Positions 16,204 through 24,004 of a stretch of 24,004 bases of DNA are shown here, in pieces. Under the pieces are notes generated by a model that worked only from the letters and a program-made list of their open reading frames with translations, made no database searches and was not told the DNA's origin. How positions within the stretch are numbered: position 1 is the first letter of the stretch; the number at the start of each line of letters is the position of its first letter. The position numbers were made by a program, and so were the translations under genes. Origin of the DNA: CAZMXI01 sp964570205 (lineage in GTDB: Bacteria; Planctomycetota; Phycisphaerae; Tepidisphaerales; Tepidisphaeraceae); NCBI GenBank assembly GCA_964570205.1, contig CAZMXI010000069.1:1-24004 (forward strand), in the 5' to 3' direction.

Positions 16204-17160
16204 ATGGAACCAGGGGCCAGCACCGCGTGCGCAATGGGCGAGGATCTGTTCTGCCCGGCCTGCGGATACAACCTGCGCGGGATCGACAGCCGGAACTGCC
16301 CGGAATGCGGGAGGGAATTTGACCCGGCGACTCTGGCGATGTCGCAGATTCCGTGGGTGCATCGCAAGGAAATCGGGCGATTGAAGGCCTATTTCAAGAC
16401 GCTGTGGATGCTGACGTTTCATCCGGTGCGGTTTGGGGAGGAGGCCTCGCGGCCGGTGTGCCTGAAGAGCGCGCGGCGGTTCTGTTGGGTGAACCTGGCG
16501 CTGGTGATCGTGCCGGTGCTGGTGTTCTTCATCGTGGCAACGCGGGGGCCGATTCACAACCAGGTTTACCATTTCCTCGAAGATTGGGTGCCCGCGGGCG
16601 TGGTGAGCGCGATTGAAGAGCAGCTCGATCGGCGAGGTTGGAGCGCGGCAGTGTTGCTTCCGCTTGAGGCGGGGCTGTCGCGAAGCCTGATCGTCATCGC
16701 GGCTCTGGCGTTGCCGTTCTCATTCACGATGATTCCCGCATGGCTGCTTTGTCCGGGTCACGTGACGATGCCGCACCGGAATCGCGTTGATGCGCTGAGC
16801 CGTTATTGCAGCGCGAGCTTCGTGTGGTGGGCCATCCTGGGCAACATCATTGCCATCGAGTATCTGCTGATCGATTACCTGGATGCGACCGGCCGTGGCT
16901 GGGATGTGGAATACTGGTGGGCGCCGGTGCTGCTGGGAGTTCCCAGCATGCTGGTTGCCCTGTTCTGCATTGGCGCGGGGCTGGCGTGCTGCCTCAGCCC
17001 GGTGGCGATGCTGAGGGCGGCGTGCAGGTGCTCTGGCTGGCGCATCTCGCTATTCGCGTTGGCCTGGCCGGTGCTAAACCTGCTGGCGATCGTGGGCGGG
17101 ATGCTACTGGTCACCTGGTGCCTGGGGTTCTTCAGGATTGTCGGGTGGAGCCTGGAGTGA
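16204..17160 (+). CDS. Zinc-ribbon multi-span membrane protein
   Basis: 318 aa. A zinc ribbon opens the protein: CPAC at 17-20 and CPEC at 32-35, with the YNLRG link between them, a form I associate with Phycisphaerae membrane proteins. After a juxtamembrane stretch there are about five hydrophobic segments (near 95-115, 160-185, 200-222, 235-265 and 280-310), Yip1-like in arrangement. No enzymatic motif is seen and the function is unknown. The start at 16204 fits a leaderless layout; an ATG at 16234 just before the ribbon is the alternative. The last 57 bp overlap the end of the opposing gene. Confidence 0.85.
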   Translation: MEPGASTACAMGEDLFCPACGYNLRGIDSRNCPECGREFDPATLAMSQIPWVHRKEIGRLKAYFKTLWMLTFHPVRFGEEASRPVCLKSARRFCWVNLALVIVPVLVFFIVATRGPIHNQVYHFLEDWVPAGVVSAIEEQLDRRGWSAAVLLPLEAGLSRSLIVIAALALPFSFTMIPAWLLCPGHVTMPHRNRVDALSRYCSASFVWWAILGNIIAIEYLLIDYLDATGRGWDVEYWWAPVLLGVPSMLVALFCIGAGLACCLSPVAMLRAACRCSGWRISLFALAWPVLNLLAIVGGMLLVTWCLGFFRIVGWSLE

Positions 17161-18621
17161 CGGATCGGGCGCGGGTTTGGGCTGAGGCGTGAGGTAGAGC
17201 ACCGCGTCGGCTCCACCCCACAGGTAGCTTGCCGGCCGGCCGATTTGGCTCGAAGCGCCAGAAAGGACAATGTTGCTGCCGTTGTCATCCGTGCAGTTTG
17301 TGCCAGAGCTGTACAGCCGCGGGTTCTCGCCTGCAATATAGCTAAGTGGCCGTCCATCGGCCGCGAATGGGTCCAATGGGATGGCGGTCAAATACGCTGG
17401 CACAAGCGGCTCCAGCTTGGCTGGCCAGACGCCCCCATGATCCGCCCGGTACATGGCGATGGCAACCGCGACTGCGTTCATACGGCTCGCGGCGACACCG
17501 CGATAGTGCCGTTCCCAGATCAAGCCCCAATATCGGTCAGCCTCAAAGTATCGCTTCAGCCTCTCAATCCGTGGTTGATCGGGGAAGGGAATCTCTCCGG
17601 GCAACCGCACGAGCCGATTTACTGCGGGCCAGCTCGTCTCGTCGAGCGCATCCTGCGCATGCCTCAGGAACTCAAGTTGCCGCGCGCCATGGATCACGTC
17701 GGCGGGGCTTAGGATGATCCGCTTCTGCTCCTCGCGCCTGGTAGCCAAGATCGTTTCCACGCGTTCGAACAGAATGCCGCGGTGCAGCGACAGGCGGATG
17801 TGTTGCTCCTCCAGGAGTTCGGCCACAAGTGCTCGAAGCTGCTGGCGCGTTGCCGGGCGGCTCGGCCGTGTGGTCGGAGGGCCGCCTTCGATTGCGAGAG
17901 TGGGTAGGATTTGCTCCAGGACGTCGAGGGTCAGTCCTTGAATGCCGAGCGCGACGAGGTTGGAGACGGCCAGCCAATCCTCTCGCAGCAGGCGCGCGAT
18001 TATTAATATGTCGCGCAAGTGCTCGACGGCCTGGTCATCATTTCCGAGGTGATGCTCATACAGCGCGAACATCCGAATGATGTTGGGCATTTCCCTCGCT
18101 TCATTGAGCTGATTCAGATTCATTGAAAAGGGCGAACCCCAATCGGCCTGCGTGCATTGCCGCGCGCGCGTCAAATCGGCAAAGAACTGGGGATTGCCAG
18201 CCTTCCACTCAGCCACGAGCTGCGCGTGGTGCGGGCACATCGGCCACCGGCCCCACCACAGAGACTCATCAACCTCATATTTCTCATCAACGTCATACTT
18301 CTGGTATCGCTGCTGCTGCTCGGGCGTCATCTGGAAGTTCCGCACCGCTCGGAGCAGGAAGAACGCGGCATTTTGGTTCTGTGGGATGGGCGGCCGGATA
18401 AATGCCGCCTCGTCCAATGGCTCGCCGCGTCTTCTGGAGTCTTCGATCAGGGCCTGGAAGCGCTTCTCGGCCTGCCAGCCCCACCAGATGCGCGTCACCA
18501 CGACGGCCAGCGCCAACAACGCTATCAACGGAAGCGCCCATTTGAGGCGGCGAAAGCGCCGACGCGAGGGTGTGGGCCGTTTCCCTGGTGTGGTTGACAC
18601 GAGTTGGTCGATTCCCGCCAT
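17104..18621 (-). CDS. Membrane-anchored hypothetical protein with a pseudopilin-like C-terminal segment
   Basis: 505 aa from the ATG at 18621. The frame stays open far upstream into thrC but that part is antisense to a clear gene. An Arg-rich N-terminus (PSRRRFRRLKW) precedes one membrane span (about 27-46), so most of the protein is outside the cytoplasm. The long middle is helical and charged with no known motif. Near the end, AVAIAMYRADHGGVWPAKLEPLVPAYLTAIPLDPF resembles the way type II secretion pseudopilins and many planctomycete proteins finish (age-of-strand, PxxLxxLvP, iPxDPf). A Pro-rich tail closes it. No ribosome binding site is clear at 18621; an ATG at 18693 is a possible alternative. 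Function unknown. Confidence 0.75.
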   Translation of the reverse strand: MAGIDQLVSTTPGKRPTPSRRRFRRLKWALPLIALLALAVVVTRIWWGWQAEKRFQALIEDSRRRGEPLDEAAFIRPPIPQNQNAAFFLLRAVRNFQMTPEQQQRYQKYDVDEKYEVDESLWWGRWPMCPHHAQLVAEWKAGNPQFFADLTRARQCTQADWGSPFSMNLNQLNEAREMPNIIRMFALYEHHLGNDDQAVEHLRDILIIARLLREDWLAVSNLVALGIQGLTLDVLEQILPTLAIEGGPPTTRPSRPATRQQLRALVAELLEEQHIRLSLHRGILFERVETILATRREEQKRIILSPADVIHGARQLEFLRHAQDALDETSWPAVNRLVRLPGEIPFPDQPRIERLKRYFEADRYWGLIWERHYRGVAASRMNAVAVAIAMYRADHGGVWPAKLEPLVPAYLTAIPLDPFAADGRPLSYIAGENPRLYSSGTNCTDDNGSNIVLSGASSQIGRPASYLWGGADAVLYLTPQPKPAPDPSLQAPPDNPEEPQAPGDQ

Positions 18622-18753
18622 TGACGTGTAGTCTGGCTCGTTTGCCGGGATTCCGCAAGTCTTGCCCGGCCGTGGCTTTGGGCTTATCTTCATCTTCTTC
18701 GAGAAATGGCCGGTTTGGCACGTGCGCGCAGGCGCACCCTTCGATTGAATTCC

Positions 18754-20169
18754 ATGGCAGAAGTCGCTTTTCAACAGTGCATCAATCCGGACTGCAATGC
18801 CACTTACGGCATCGACCAGATCATGGTCGCGTGCGATAAGTGCGGCAGTTTGCTGGACATCCGTTACGACTGGGGCCGGCTGCCGGTGCCGCGGTCGCTG
18901 AGCTTTTTTGAGCACCGCTGGTCGACCAAGGGGACGGCCATTCAGGGGCAGCTCGATTTCTCGGGGGTGTGGCGGTTTCGCGAGCTGATGCCGTTTTACC
19001 GGTCGGAAGAGCAGGTGGTGACGATCGGCGAAGGCCGGACGGTGCTGCAACGGGCCGACCTGCTCGCCCGGCAGCTCCATGTGAAGCCGGGCAACCTGCT
19101 GCTGCAATACGAGGGATTGAACCCGAGCGGCAGCTTCAAGGACAACGGGATGGCGGCCGCGTTTACCCATGCGCGGATGGTGGGGGCGAACCGGGTGGCG
19201 TGCGCATCGACGGGCAACACCAGCGCTTCGCTGGCGATGTTCGCCAGCTTTGCCGAGATGAAGGGGATTGTGTTCATCGGATCGGGCAAGATCGCCTTCG
19301 GGAAGCTGTCGCAGGCGCTGGATTACGGGGCGCTGACGCTGCAAATCCAGGGGGATTTCGATGCCTGCCTGCGGCGGATACGGCAGATCGCCATCGATCC
19401 GAAGATGGGGATTTACCTCATGAACAGCGTAAATCCCTTCCGGCTGGAGGGGCAGAAGTCGATCATGTTCCGCATCCTGGAGGCGCTGGACTGGCAGCCG
19501 CCGGACTGGGTGATCGTGCCCGGCGGCAACCTGGGCAACTGCTCGGCCTTCGGCAAGGCATTCATGGAACTCAAGGAGTTGGGGCTGATCAAGCGCATTC
19601 CGCGGCTGGCCATCATCAACGCCACGGGCGCGAATACGCTCAATCAGCTCTATACCAGGCAGGGACTGCGCTGGAACGGGGGGCGGTATGATGCATCGGC
19701 CATTCAGAAGCTGTATGCCTCGATGGATGAGGCTGGCTATTACCCGCACACGGTGGCGAGCGCAATCGAGATTGCTAGGCCGGTGAACCTGCCCAAATCA
19801 CTGCGGGCGCTGGATGTGATGGGCAATGGCGTGGTGCGCGAGGTGAGCGATGAGGAGATACTGGAGCATCGCTCGTTGGTGGCGCGGTATGGCTTTGGCT
19901 GCGAGCCGGCCAGCGCGGCGAGCGTGGCGGGGTTGCACATGCTGCTGGATGAGAAGGTCATCAGCCCGGATGAGCGGGTGGTGTGCATCCTGACGGGGCA
20001 TGAGCTGAAGGACCCGAACGTGACGGTGAAGTATCACACCGGCATCGACATGAAGAGCGTTCAGGACATGGCCCCGAGGCAGGAGCCCAAGGGACGGCTG
20101 GTGAACCGGCCGGTGCAGGTGGAGGATGACCTGAAGGCGATAGTGAAGGCCCTGGGGATTAAGGCGTAA
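18754..20169 (+). CDS. thrC: Threonine synthase
   Basis: 471 aa. A PLP enzyme converting O-phosphohomoserine to threonine. The N-terminus carries a zinc-ribbon-like set (Cys9, Cys14, Cys27, Cys30) found in one class of threonine synthases. The PLP lysine is Lys129 in NPSGSFKDNG, followed by CASTGNTSASLAMFA and a glycine loop VIVPGGNLGNC for the phosphate. Length is normal. The ATG at 18754 is chosen so that the protein begins at the ribbon; an ATG at 18706 is in frame but overlaps the divergent region. dapB starts 2 nt after the stop, so the two form an operon serving the aspartate family of amino acids. Confidence 0.95.
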   Translation: MAEVAFQQCINPDCNATYGIDQIMVACDKCGSLLDIRYDWGRLPVPRSLSFFEHRWSTKGTAIQGQLDFSGVWRFRELMPFYRSEEQVVTIGEGRTVLQRADLLARQLHVKPGNLLLQYEGLNPSGSFKDNGMAAAFTHARMVGANRVACASTGNTSASLAMFASFAEMKGIVFIGSGKIAFGKLSQALDYGALTLQIQGDFDACLRRIRQIAIDPKMGIYLMNSVNPFRLEGQKSIMFRILEALDWQPPDWVIVPGGNLGNCSAFGKAFMELKELGLIKRIPRLAIINATGANTLNQLYTRQGLRWNGGRYDASAIQKLYASMDEAGYYPHTVASAIEIARPVNLPKSLRALDVMGNGVVREVSDEEILEHRSLVARYGFGCEPASAASVAGLHMLLDEKVISPDERVVCILTGHELKDPNVTVKYHTGIDMKSVQDMAPRQEPKGRLVNRPVQVEDDLKAIVKALGIKA

Positions 20170-20171
20170 GG

Positions 20172-20919
20172 ATGATCGACATTGCGATTATTGGCGCGGC
20201 GGGACGGATGGGTCAGCGGTTGATCGCCCTGGCCAGGCAGAGCGGGGATTTCAATATTGTGGCAGCCATCGAGCGGTCGGACCACCCGAACCAGGCGCAT
20301 GACGCCGGCGAGATCGCGGGCATCGGAAAGCTGGGCGTGCCGATCACCGTTGATCTGAGGCCCACGCCGCAGGTGGTGATGGATTTCACGACGCCGGCTT
20401 CGACGCGGCACTGGCTGAAGACCTGTCGCGACCGAAAGATAGCGATGTTGATTGGCACGACGGGGCTGGCGGCGCAGGACCATGCAACAATTGACCGCGC
20501 GGCGGCGGAGATACCGATCCTTCAGTCGCCGACGATGGCACTCGGCGTGGCGGTGCTGTACAAGATCGCGGGCGAGGTGGCGCAACTGCTGGGGGATGAT
20601 TACGACANNNNNNNNNNCGGCGATGGGCCTGGCCGACGCCATCCTGAAGGCCACGGAAAAGACGCGCGATGCCCTGCAATTCGGGCATCACGGCGACGAG
20701 GCCACGCGCAAGCGGGGAGAGATCGGGATGCACGCGCTTCGCCTGGGCGATGAGGTGGGGCGGCACACGGCGATGTTTGCGTCGATTGGCGAACGGCTGG
20801 AGCTGACGCACCTGGCGACGACGCGCGACACGTTCGTATACGGGGCGCTGCGGGCGACCAAGTGGCTGGCGCAGCAGAAGCCGGGGCGCTACACGTTGCC
20901 GGATGTCCTGGGACTGTGA
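20172..20919 (+). CDS. dapB: 4-hydroxy-tetrahydrodipicolinate reductase, interrupted by an assembly gap
   Basis: DapB reduces hydroxy-tetrahydrodipicolinate with NAD(P)H in lysine and diaminopimelate synthesis. The first 145 residues are intact: GAAGRMG (8-14) for the dinucleotide, MDFTTPAS and LIGTTGL. Then ten N follow (20608-20617) and the frame appears to shift. After the gap AMGLADAIL onward gives the normal C-terminal domain to the stop at 20919. The base before the gap starts an Ile codon and the bases after it end a Thr codon, which fits the family segment from IEI to SGT; that stretch is about 51 nt in E. coli, so the N run is a placeholder shorter than the real gap and no true frameshift is implied. 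The missing part holds the catalytic HHxxK and DAPSGT motifs. Expected full length is about 262 aa. Confidence 0.92.
20608..20617. other. Assembly gap (10 N) inside dapB
   Basis: Ten consecutive N. Comparison with the normal DapB sequence suggests that about 51 nt are really missing here. Confidence 0.95.
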
Positions 20920-21153
20920 TCGGCAGCCGGCTTGCGGGCGTTGTCAAAACGATTTTGATCGGGACCCCAGCGAGGCGTTGGACAGCGGTGTGTTCCATTC
21001 CTCAGTCAGAGTGCGAAATGCGGCCGAGTGGACAGGGGCATGAGAAGCTGTCACGCGGCAGACGACGATGGCGGCGCAAATAGGCCTTAAGCTGAATATC
21101 GAGCGAAGGCGAGTGTGCGCGGCCCATCAGGGAACACCGCCCGCGCGCGGCAG

Positions 21154-21900
21154 TCAGCGGTTGCTGACCAGCATGAAGATGGCGGCGCCCGCACCGGCTA
21201 TGGCGAGGACAGAGAGGGCAATCGCGGAAATCAACAGCACCAGAGTCCGGGTGTTCTGCCGCTTGAGGATGGTCTGGGTCTCGGCATCGCGCGTGGCGAG
21301 GGTCTGGTGAAGTTGCTGGAGGACCTGGGTGGTTGATTCGGAATTCCTGCCGACGTTCTCCATGGCCGAGCCCATGTGGCGCATGTTCTCGGCGATGGCG
21401 CGGTTGGCCATCTCGACTGCTTCAACTTCGGTGTGAAGAGACTGAAGAATCTGCTTCTGGCCATTGCCGGTGTCGCTGACCTTGTCGAGGATTTCGGTCA
21501 GGCGATTCTGCTGGCCGATCTGCTGCTGAAGCTGCTGGCTGACGACTTTGAGAGTTTCGCCGTGAAGCCGCTGGGATTCGGGAAGCTCTTCGAGAATGGC
21601 CGGCAGGTGCGAAAGGTAGTTGAGCATCTCATCCTGACGCTGATTCTGCTTTTCAAGGTTCTCGCGGATGGCGGTCATCAGCTCGGTGAGAGTTGAGAAT
21701 CCCTGCTGGAGGCTGGCGATGGCGGCGTCGCGTCGCGCCCAGGGACGGAAGAGGTTGAATCGGGGCGCTGTGGTTGGCGCGGAGCGGTCGTTCTGGCCGG
21801 CGGCCAACTCCAGCGAAAGAGGCTGGTTATCCGCGCCATTGCGCTTCGGAAGCTTGAACCACTGGCCGAGCCGTGAGACCAAAGAGGCTTTTTCAGTCAT
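21154..21900 (-). CDS. Coiled-coil protein with a C-terminal membrane anchor
   Basis: 248 aa from the ATG at 21900, which has AAGGA 7 nt upstream. The first 60 residues are polar. Residues about 70-215 are Gln/Leu-rich with heptad spacing (SQQLQQQIGQQNRLTEILDKV, then LHTEVEAVEMANRAIAENM), a long coiled coil. One membrane span lies at about 220-244 and only a few residues follow it, so it is tail-anchored with the coil in the cytoplasm. I do not recognise a family; it looks like a scaffold or a receptor-like protein without a methyl-accepting domain. It is divergent from the ABC importer with 81 bp between the starts, which may only be coincidence. Confidence 0.8.
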   Translation of the reverse strand: MTEKASLVSRLGQWFKLPKRNGADNQPLSLELAAGQNDRSAPTTAPRFNLFRPWARRDAAIASLQQGFSTLTELMTAIRENLEKQNQRQDEMLNYLSHLPAILEELPESQRLHGETLKVVSQQLQQQIGQQNRLTEILDKVSDTGNGQKQILQSLHTEVEAVEMANRAIAENMRHMGSAMENVGRNSESTTQVLQQLHQTLATRDAETQTILKRQNTRTLVLLISAIALSVLAIAGAGAAIFMLVSNR

Positions 21901-21943
21901 GGTGCATCCTTGCGCGTTAGGAACCGCCGCGGATCCGATCGGT

Positions 21944-21972
21944 TTGACAGCCCACAGTGGCAACTCTACCAT
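21944..21972 (+). promoter_or_regulatory. Promoter of the ABC importer operon, predicted leaderless
   Basis: TTGACA (21944-21949) is perfect, the spacer is exactly 17 bp, and TACCAT (21967-21972) matches the -10 at four of six. The ATG at 21982 begins 9 nt after the -10 and no Shine-Dalgarno is visible. There is no room for a cobalamin or other riboswitch upstream of the binding protein. Confidence 0.7.
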
Positions 21973-21981
21973 CCGCGCGTC

Positions 21982-22839
21982 ATGGGTCAACGGGGAATTG
22001 TGGCTTTGTTGCTGGTGTTTCTGGCTGGCTCTGCCGGATGCGGGCGAGATGCGGCGCCGACGAAGACGCGAGTTGCGCGCCCGACAGTGGCGTCATTTGT
22101 GCCGGGCGCGACCGATCTGATCGTGGGGATGGGTGCGGCGGACCACCTGGTGGCAGTCAGCAATTACGATTATCGACGGGAAGCGATTGCGGGACTGCTG
22201 CGGGTGGGCGATTACCAATCAATGGACTGGGAACGGCTTGCGACGATTCGGCCGGATATCGCGATCGTCTTCATGTCGCCAGACCGAATGCCAGCAGGAT
22301 TGGCTGAGCGGGCGGCGGCGCTGAACATGCGGCTGGTCAATGTTCGGACAGACCGATTGAGCGAGGTCTATGAAGAACTGCAACGCCTGGGGGAATTGAT
22401 TGGCGAGCGGGAGAAGGCTGATGCGGCGGCGAAGAGGCTCAGGGCTCGCATGGAAGCGGTGCGACAGCGAGTTGGTCCGCGGCAGAAAGTGAGAACATTA
22501 ATCGTGCGCGACAGTGGCGCACAGGATTCCGTCGGGCATGACAATTTTCTGAACGACGTGCTTGAAATCGCTGGCGGCGAGAACGTGCTGAGCGGCCGGC
22601 CCTGGCGGTCGGTGGACCGAGAGCAGATCATGGCGATGAAACCGGATGCGGTGATCGTGCTTCTGCCCGAAGCTTCCGAGCAACTGGTGGCGGAGGCCGG
22701 GCGTGTGTGGGAGTCTATGCCGCATGTGCCGGCGGTGGCGGCGGGAAACGTGCACGTGTTGACGCAGTGGTGGGTGATGCAGCCGGGAATGCACCTGGCG
22801 GACCTTGCCGAGGCGTTTGAGCAGGTGTTGCATCGATAG
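21982..22839 (+). CDS. Periplasmic binding lipoprotein of a cobalamin/iron-chelate ABC importer
   Basis: 285 aa. A signal with a Cys (LVFLAGSAGCGRD, Cys at residue 20) suggests a lipoprotein, although the lipobox is not ideal. The body is a BtuF/FepB-type binding fold: VPGATDLIVGMGAADHLVAVSNYD, then GDYQSMDWERLATIRPDIAIV, a long helix linker of about residues 130-165, and GGENVLSGRPWRSVDREQIMAMKPDAVIV in the second lobe. The ligand (cobalamin, heme or a siderophore) cannot be told; B12 is the closest in style. The permease gene starts 29 nt downstream. The ATG at 21982 is favoured over 21910 by the signal peptide and the promoter. Confidence 0.88.
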   Translation: MGQRGIVALLLVFLAGSAGCGRDAAPTKTRVARPTVASFVPGATDLIVGMGAADHLVAVSNYDYRREAIAGLLRVGDYQSMDWERLATIRPDIAIVFMSPDRMPAGLAERAAALNMRLVNVRTDRLSEVYEELQRLGELIGEREKADAAAKRLRARMEAVRQRVGPRQKVRTLIVRDSGAQDSVGHDNFLNDVLEIAGGENVLSGRPWRSVDREQIMAMKPDAVIVLLPEASEQLVAEAGRVWESMPHVPAVAAGNVHVLTQWWVMQPGMHLADLAEAFEQVLHR

Positions 22840-22867
22840 CCAGGGCGGGGATGGACATGGTCAGGCC

Positions 22868-23896
22868 ATGACACGATTCGGCCCAACTCGAGCGATACTG
22901 ACCGTCGCGCTGTGTGCGGCGGGGTGGGCCGTTGTGGCGGCCGGATGCCTGTTTGTGGGTACGACCGGGCGAGTTGGGTGGCCCGCGCCGGAGGTCCGCG
23001 CCATTCGCATGGAACCGGTGCTGCTGGCATCGTTGATTGGGGCGGCGCTGGGTACGGCGGGAGTGGTGTATCAGGCGATCCTGAGGAATCCGCTGGCCGA
23101 CCCCTACCTTCTTGGGGTGAGCAGTGGCGCGGCGCTTTTTGCGTATCTGTGGCAGTTCGGCGCGGCGACGCCATTGATCGTGGCACTGGGTGTGGGGGGA
23201 AGCGCTCTGAGCCAGCAGGGGTTCGCATTTGCCGGGGCCATCGCGGCGGTGGGGATCGTGCTGGCGGTGGCGACCAGCCGGGGCAGGCTGGAGCCCATCA
23301 CGCTGCTGCTGGTGGGGGTGATCGTGAATTCGGTAAACGGTTCGGTGTTCCTGTTGGTCAATGCGATAGCCAAGGATCTACCCGGGTCGGGCGGGCCGCT
23401 GGTGTTCCTGGTGGGGGGGATCAACACGAGCCTGACCGCGCAGCAGCAGTGGAGTGCCGGGCTGGTGGTGGCGGGCGGTTGGGTATGGCTGATGTACCTG
23501 GCGGGGCAGTTGAATGTGGCGGCGGTGAGCGAGGCTGAGGCCGAGGCGCTGGGAGTCCGAATTCAGCGGCTGCGTTGGGTGGGGTTGATCGCAGCATCGC
23601 TGATCACAGCGGCCGCGGTGGCGATCAGCGGGCCGATCGGCTTCGTGGGGCTTGTATGCCCGCATCTGGGCAGGCTGATCGTGGGCGGTGACGTAAGAAG
23701 ACTGCTGCCGGTTGGAACGGCGGCGGGGGCGGCATTGCTGGCGGCGGCGGATGCGGCGTCTCGTTACCTGGCCGGGCAGGGGCGGGCCGAGGAACTGCTG
23801 CCGGTGGGTGTGCTGACAGGATTGCTGGGCGGGCCGTTCTTCCTGTTGCTGTTGTGGCGTAATCGGCGGTTGATGCTGCGCCAGGAGGGGACATGA
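22868..23896 (+). CDS. FecCD/BtuC-family ABC transporter permease
   Basis: 342 aa. About nine to ten membrane spans. The signature LRNPLADPYLLGVSSGA follows the second span, and GPIGFVGLVCPHLGRLIVGGD with the adjacent loop is the site where the ATPase docks. Both are diagnostic of the BtuC/FecD/FhuB family that imports cobalamin, heme and siderophores. The start at 22868 gives the usual N-terminal span; the in-frame ATG at 22805 lies within the end of the binding-protein gene. The stop overlaps the next ATG (ATGA), so the ATPase is translated in coupling. Confidence 0.95.
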   Translation: MTRFGPTRAILTVALCAAGWAVVAAGCLFVGTTGRVGWPAPEVRAIRMEPVLLASLIGAALGTAGVVYQAILRNPLADPYLLGVSSGAALFAYLWQFGAATPLIVALGVGGSALSQQGFAFAGAIAAVGIVLAVATSRGRLEPITLLLVGVIVNSVNGSVFLLVNAIAKDLPGSGGPLVFLVGGINTSLTAQQQWSAGLVVAGGWVWLMYLAGQLNVAAVSEAEAEALGVRIQRLRWVGLIAASLITAAAVAISGPIGFVGLVCPHLGRLIVGGDVRRLLPVGTAAGAALLAAADAASRYLAGQGRAEELLPVGVLTGLLGGPFFLLLLWRNRRLMLRQEGT

Positions 23897-24004
23897 GCCG
23901 CCTTCTGCGAGCACGGGATCTGGACTTTGGATACACAGCCCAACCGGTGCTGCGCGGGGTGAGCGTGGAACTGGAGGCGGGGGAGGTGGTGACGCTGCTG
24001 GGAC
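23893..24004 (+). CDS. ABC transporter ATP-binding protein, 5' part only
   Basis: 37 codons are visible before the window ends: MSRLLRARDLDFGYTAQPVL, then GVSVELEAGEVVTLLG, the typical start of an ABC ATPase with the aromatic A-loop Tyr14. The window stops just before the Walker A loop. It overlaps the permease stop by 4 nt and completes the binding protein, permease and ATPase set of the importer. Confidence 0.9.
   Translation, partial: MSRLLRARDLDFGYTAQPVLRGVSVELEAGEVVTLLG

Noticed and set aside
18622..19749. N-terminal extension of 376 codons on the 505-aa minus gene
   Set aside because: It is antisense to thrC and does not look like protein; the membrane anchor begins just after the ATG at 18621.
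20608..20617. Frameshifted dapB pseudogene
   Set aside because: The shift coincides with the N run and the codon phases on both sides fit one intact gene with a longer real gap.
20944..20958. TCAAAA/TTTTGA hairpin after dapB
   Set aside because: Only 6 bp with a 3-nt loop, AT-rich and without a U-tract; too weak to call a terminator.

Overview
The window is high-GC bacterial DNA, most likely from a planctomycete of the Phycisphaerae type. Evidence for this: a two-Cys-pair zinc ribbon fused to a multi-span membrane protein, an STN-type protein with a long Gly/Ser/Tyr-rich insert, a planctomycete-style serine/threonine kinase with one C-terminal membrane span, an L33 with three Cys plus Glu, and an EF-Tu whose switch I departs from the usual bacterial form. 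The assignment is inferred from protein character, not from a marker phylogeny. A run of ten N at 20608-20617 shows that this is a draft scaffold. I see no insertion sequence, prophage, CRISPR array or defence island; the content is mostly housekeeping.

Layout. 1-1514 (-): a Tat-exported, probably lipid-anchored sugar-isomerase-like protein whose 3' end runs off the window through a 42-bp tandem repeat. 1646-4210 (+): ATP-dependent helicase HrpB. 4223-5794 (-): an exported protein resembling glycoside-hydrolase TIM barrels. 5795-6193: a non-coding leader with a near-consensus sigma70 promoter. 6194-9166 (+): tRNA-Thr, tuf, rpmG, tRNA-Trp, secE, nusG, the classical translation/secretion/transcription cluster, here not followed by rplK. 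9276-10553 (-): serine/threonine protein kinase. 10554-11105: a gene-poor stretch with strong hairpins.

11106-13009 (+): a membrane-anchored YfgM-like protein overlapping an RluD-type pseudouridine synthase by 4 nt. 13083-13394: tatA, closed by a good intrinsic terminator. 13559-14443: the STN/Gly-rich protein. 14595-16158: a Nudix hydrolase, a small ORF and a rhomboid protease joined by overlapping stop/start codons. 16204-17160: the zinc-ribbon membrane protein, converging on and overlapping a 505-aa membrane-anchored protein (17104-18621, -). 18754-20919 (+): thrC and dapB, for threonine and lysine/diaminopimelate synthesis; dapB is broken only by the assembly gap. 21154-21900 (-): a coiled-coil tail-anchored protein. 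21982-24004 (+): a cobalamin/iron-chelate-type ABC importer (binding protein, permease, start of the ATPase).

How they fit together: the TatA gene and the Tat-type signal on the isomerase-like protein are consistent with an active Tat route; SecE and possibly the YfgM-like protein belong to the Sec route. No convincing new multi-gene system is present. The most interesting signals are several -10 boxes lying 7-12 nt before start codons that lack a Shine-Dalgarno (probable leaderless or near-leaderless mRNAs), the altered GTPase motifs in EF-Tu, the repeat-associated break of the isomerase 3' end, and the structured gap upstream of the kinase.
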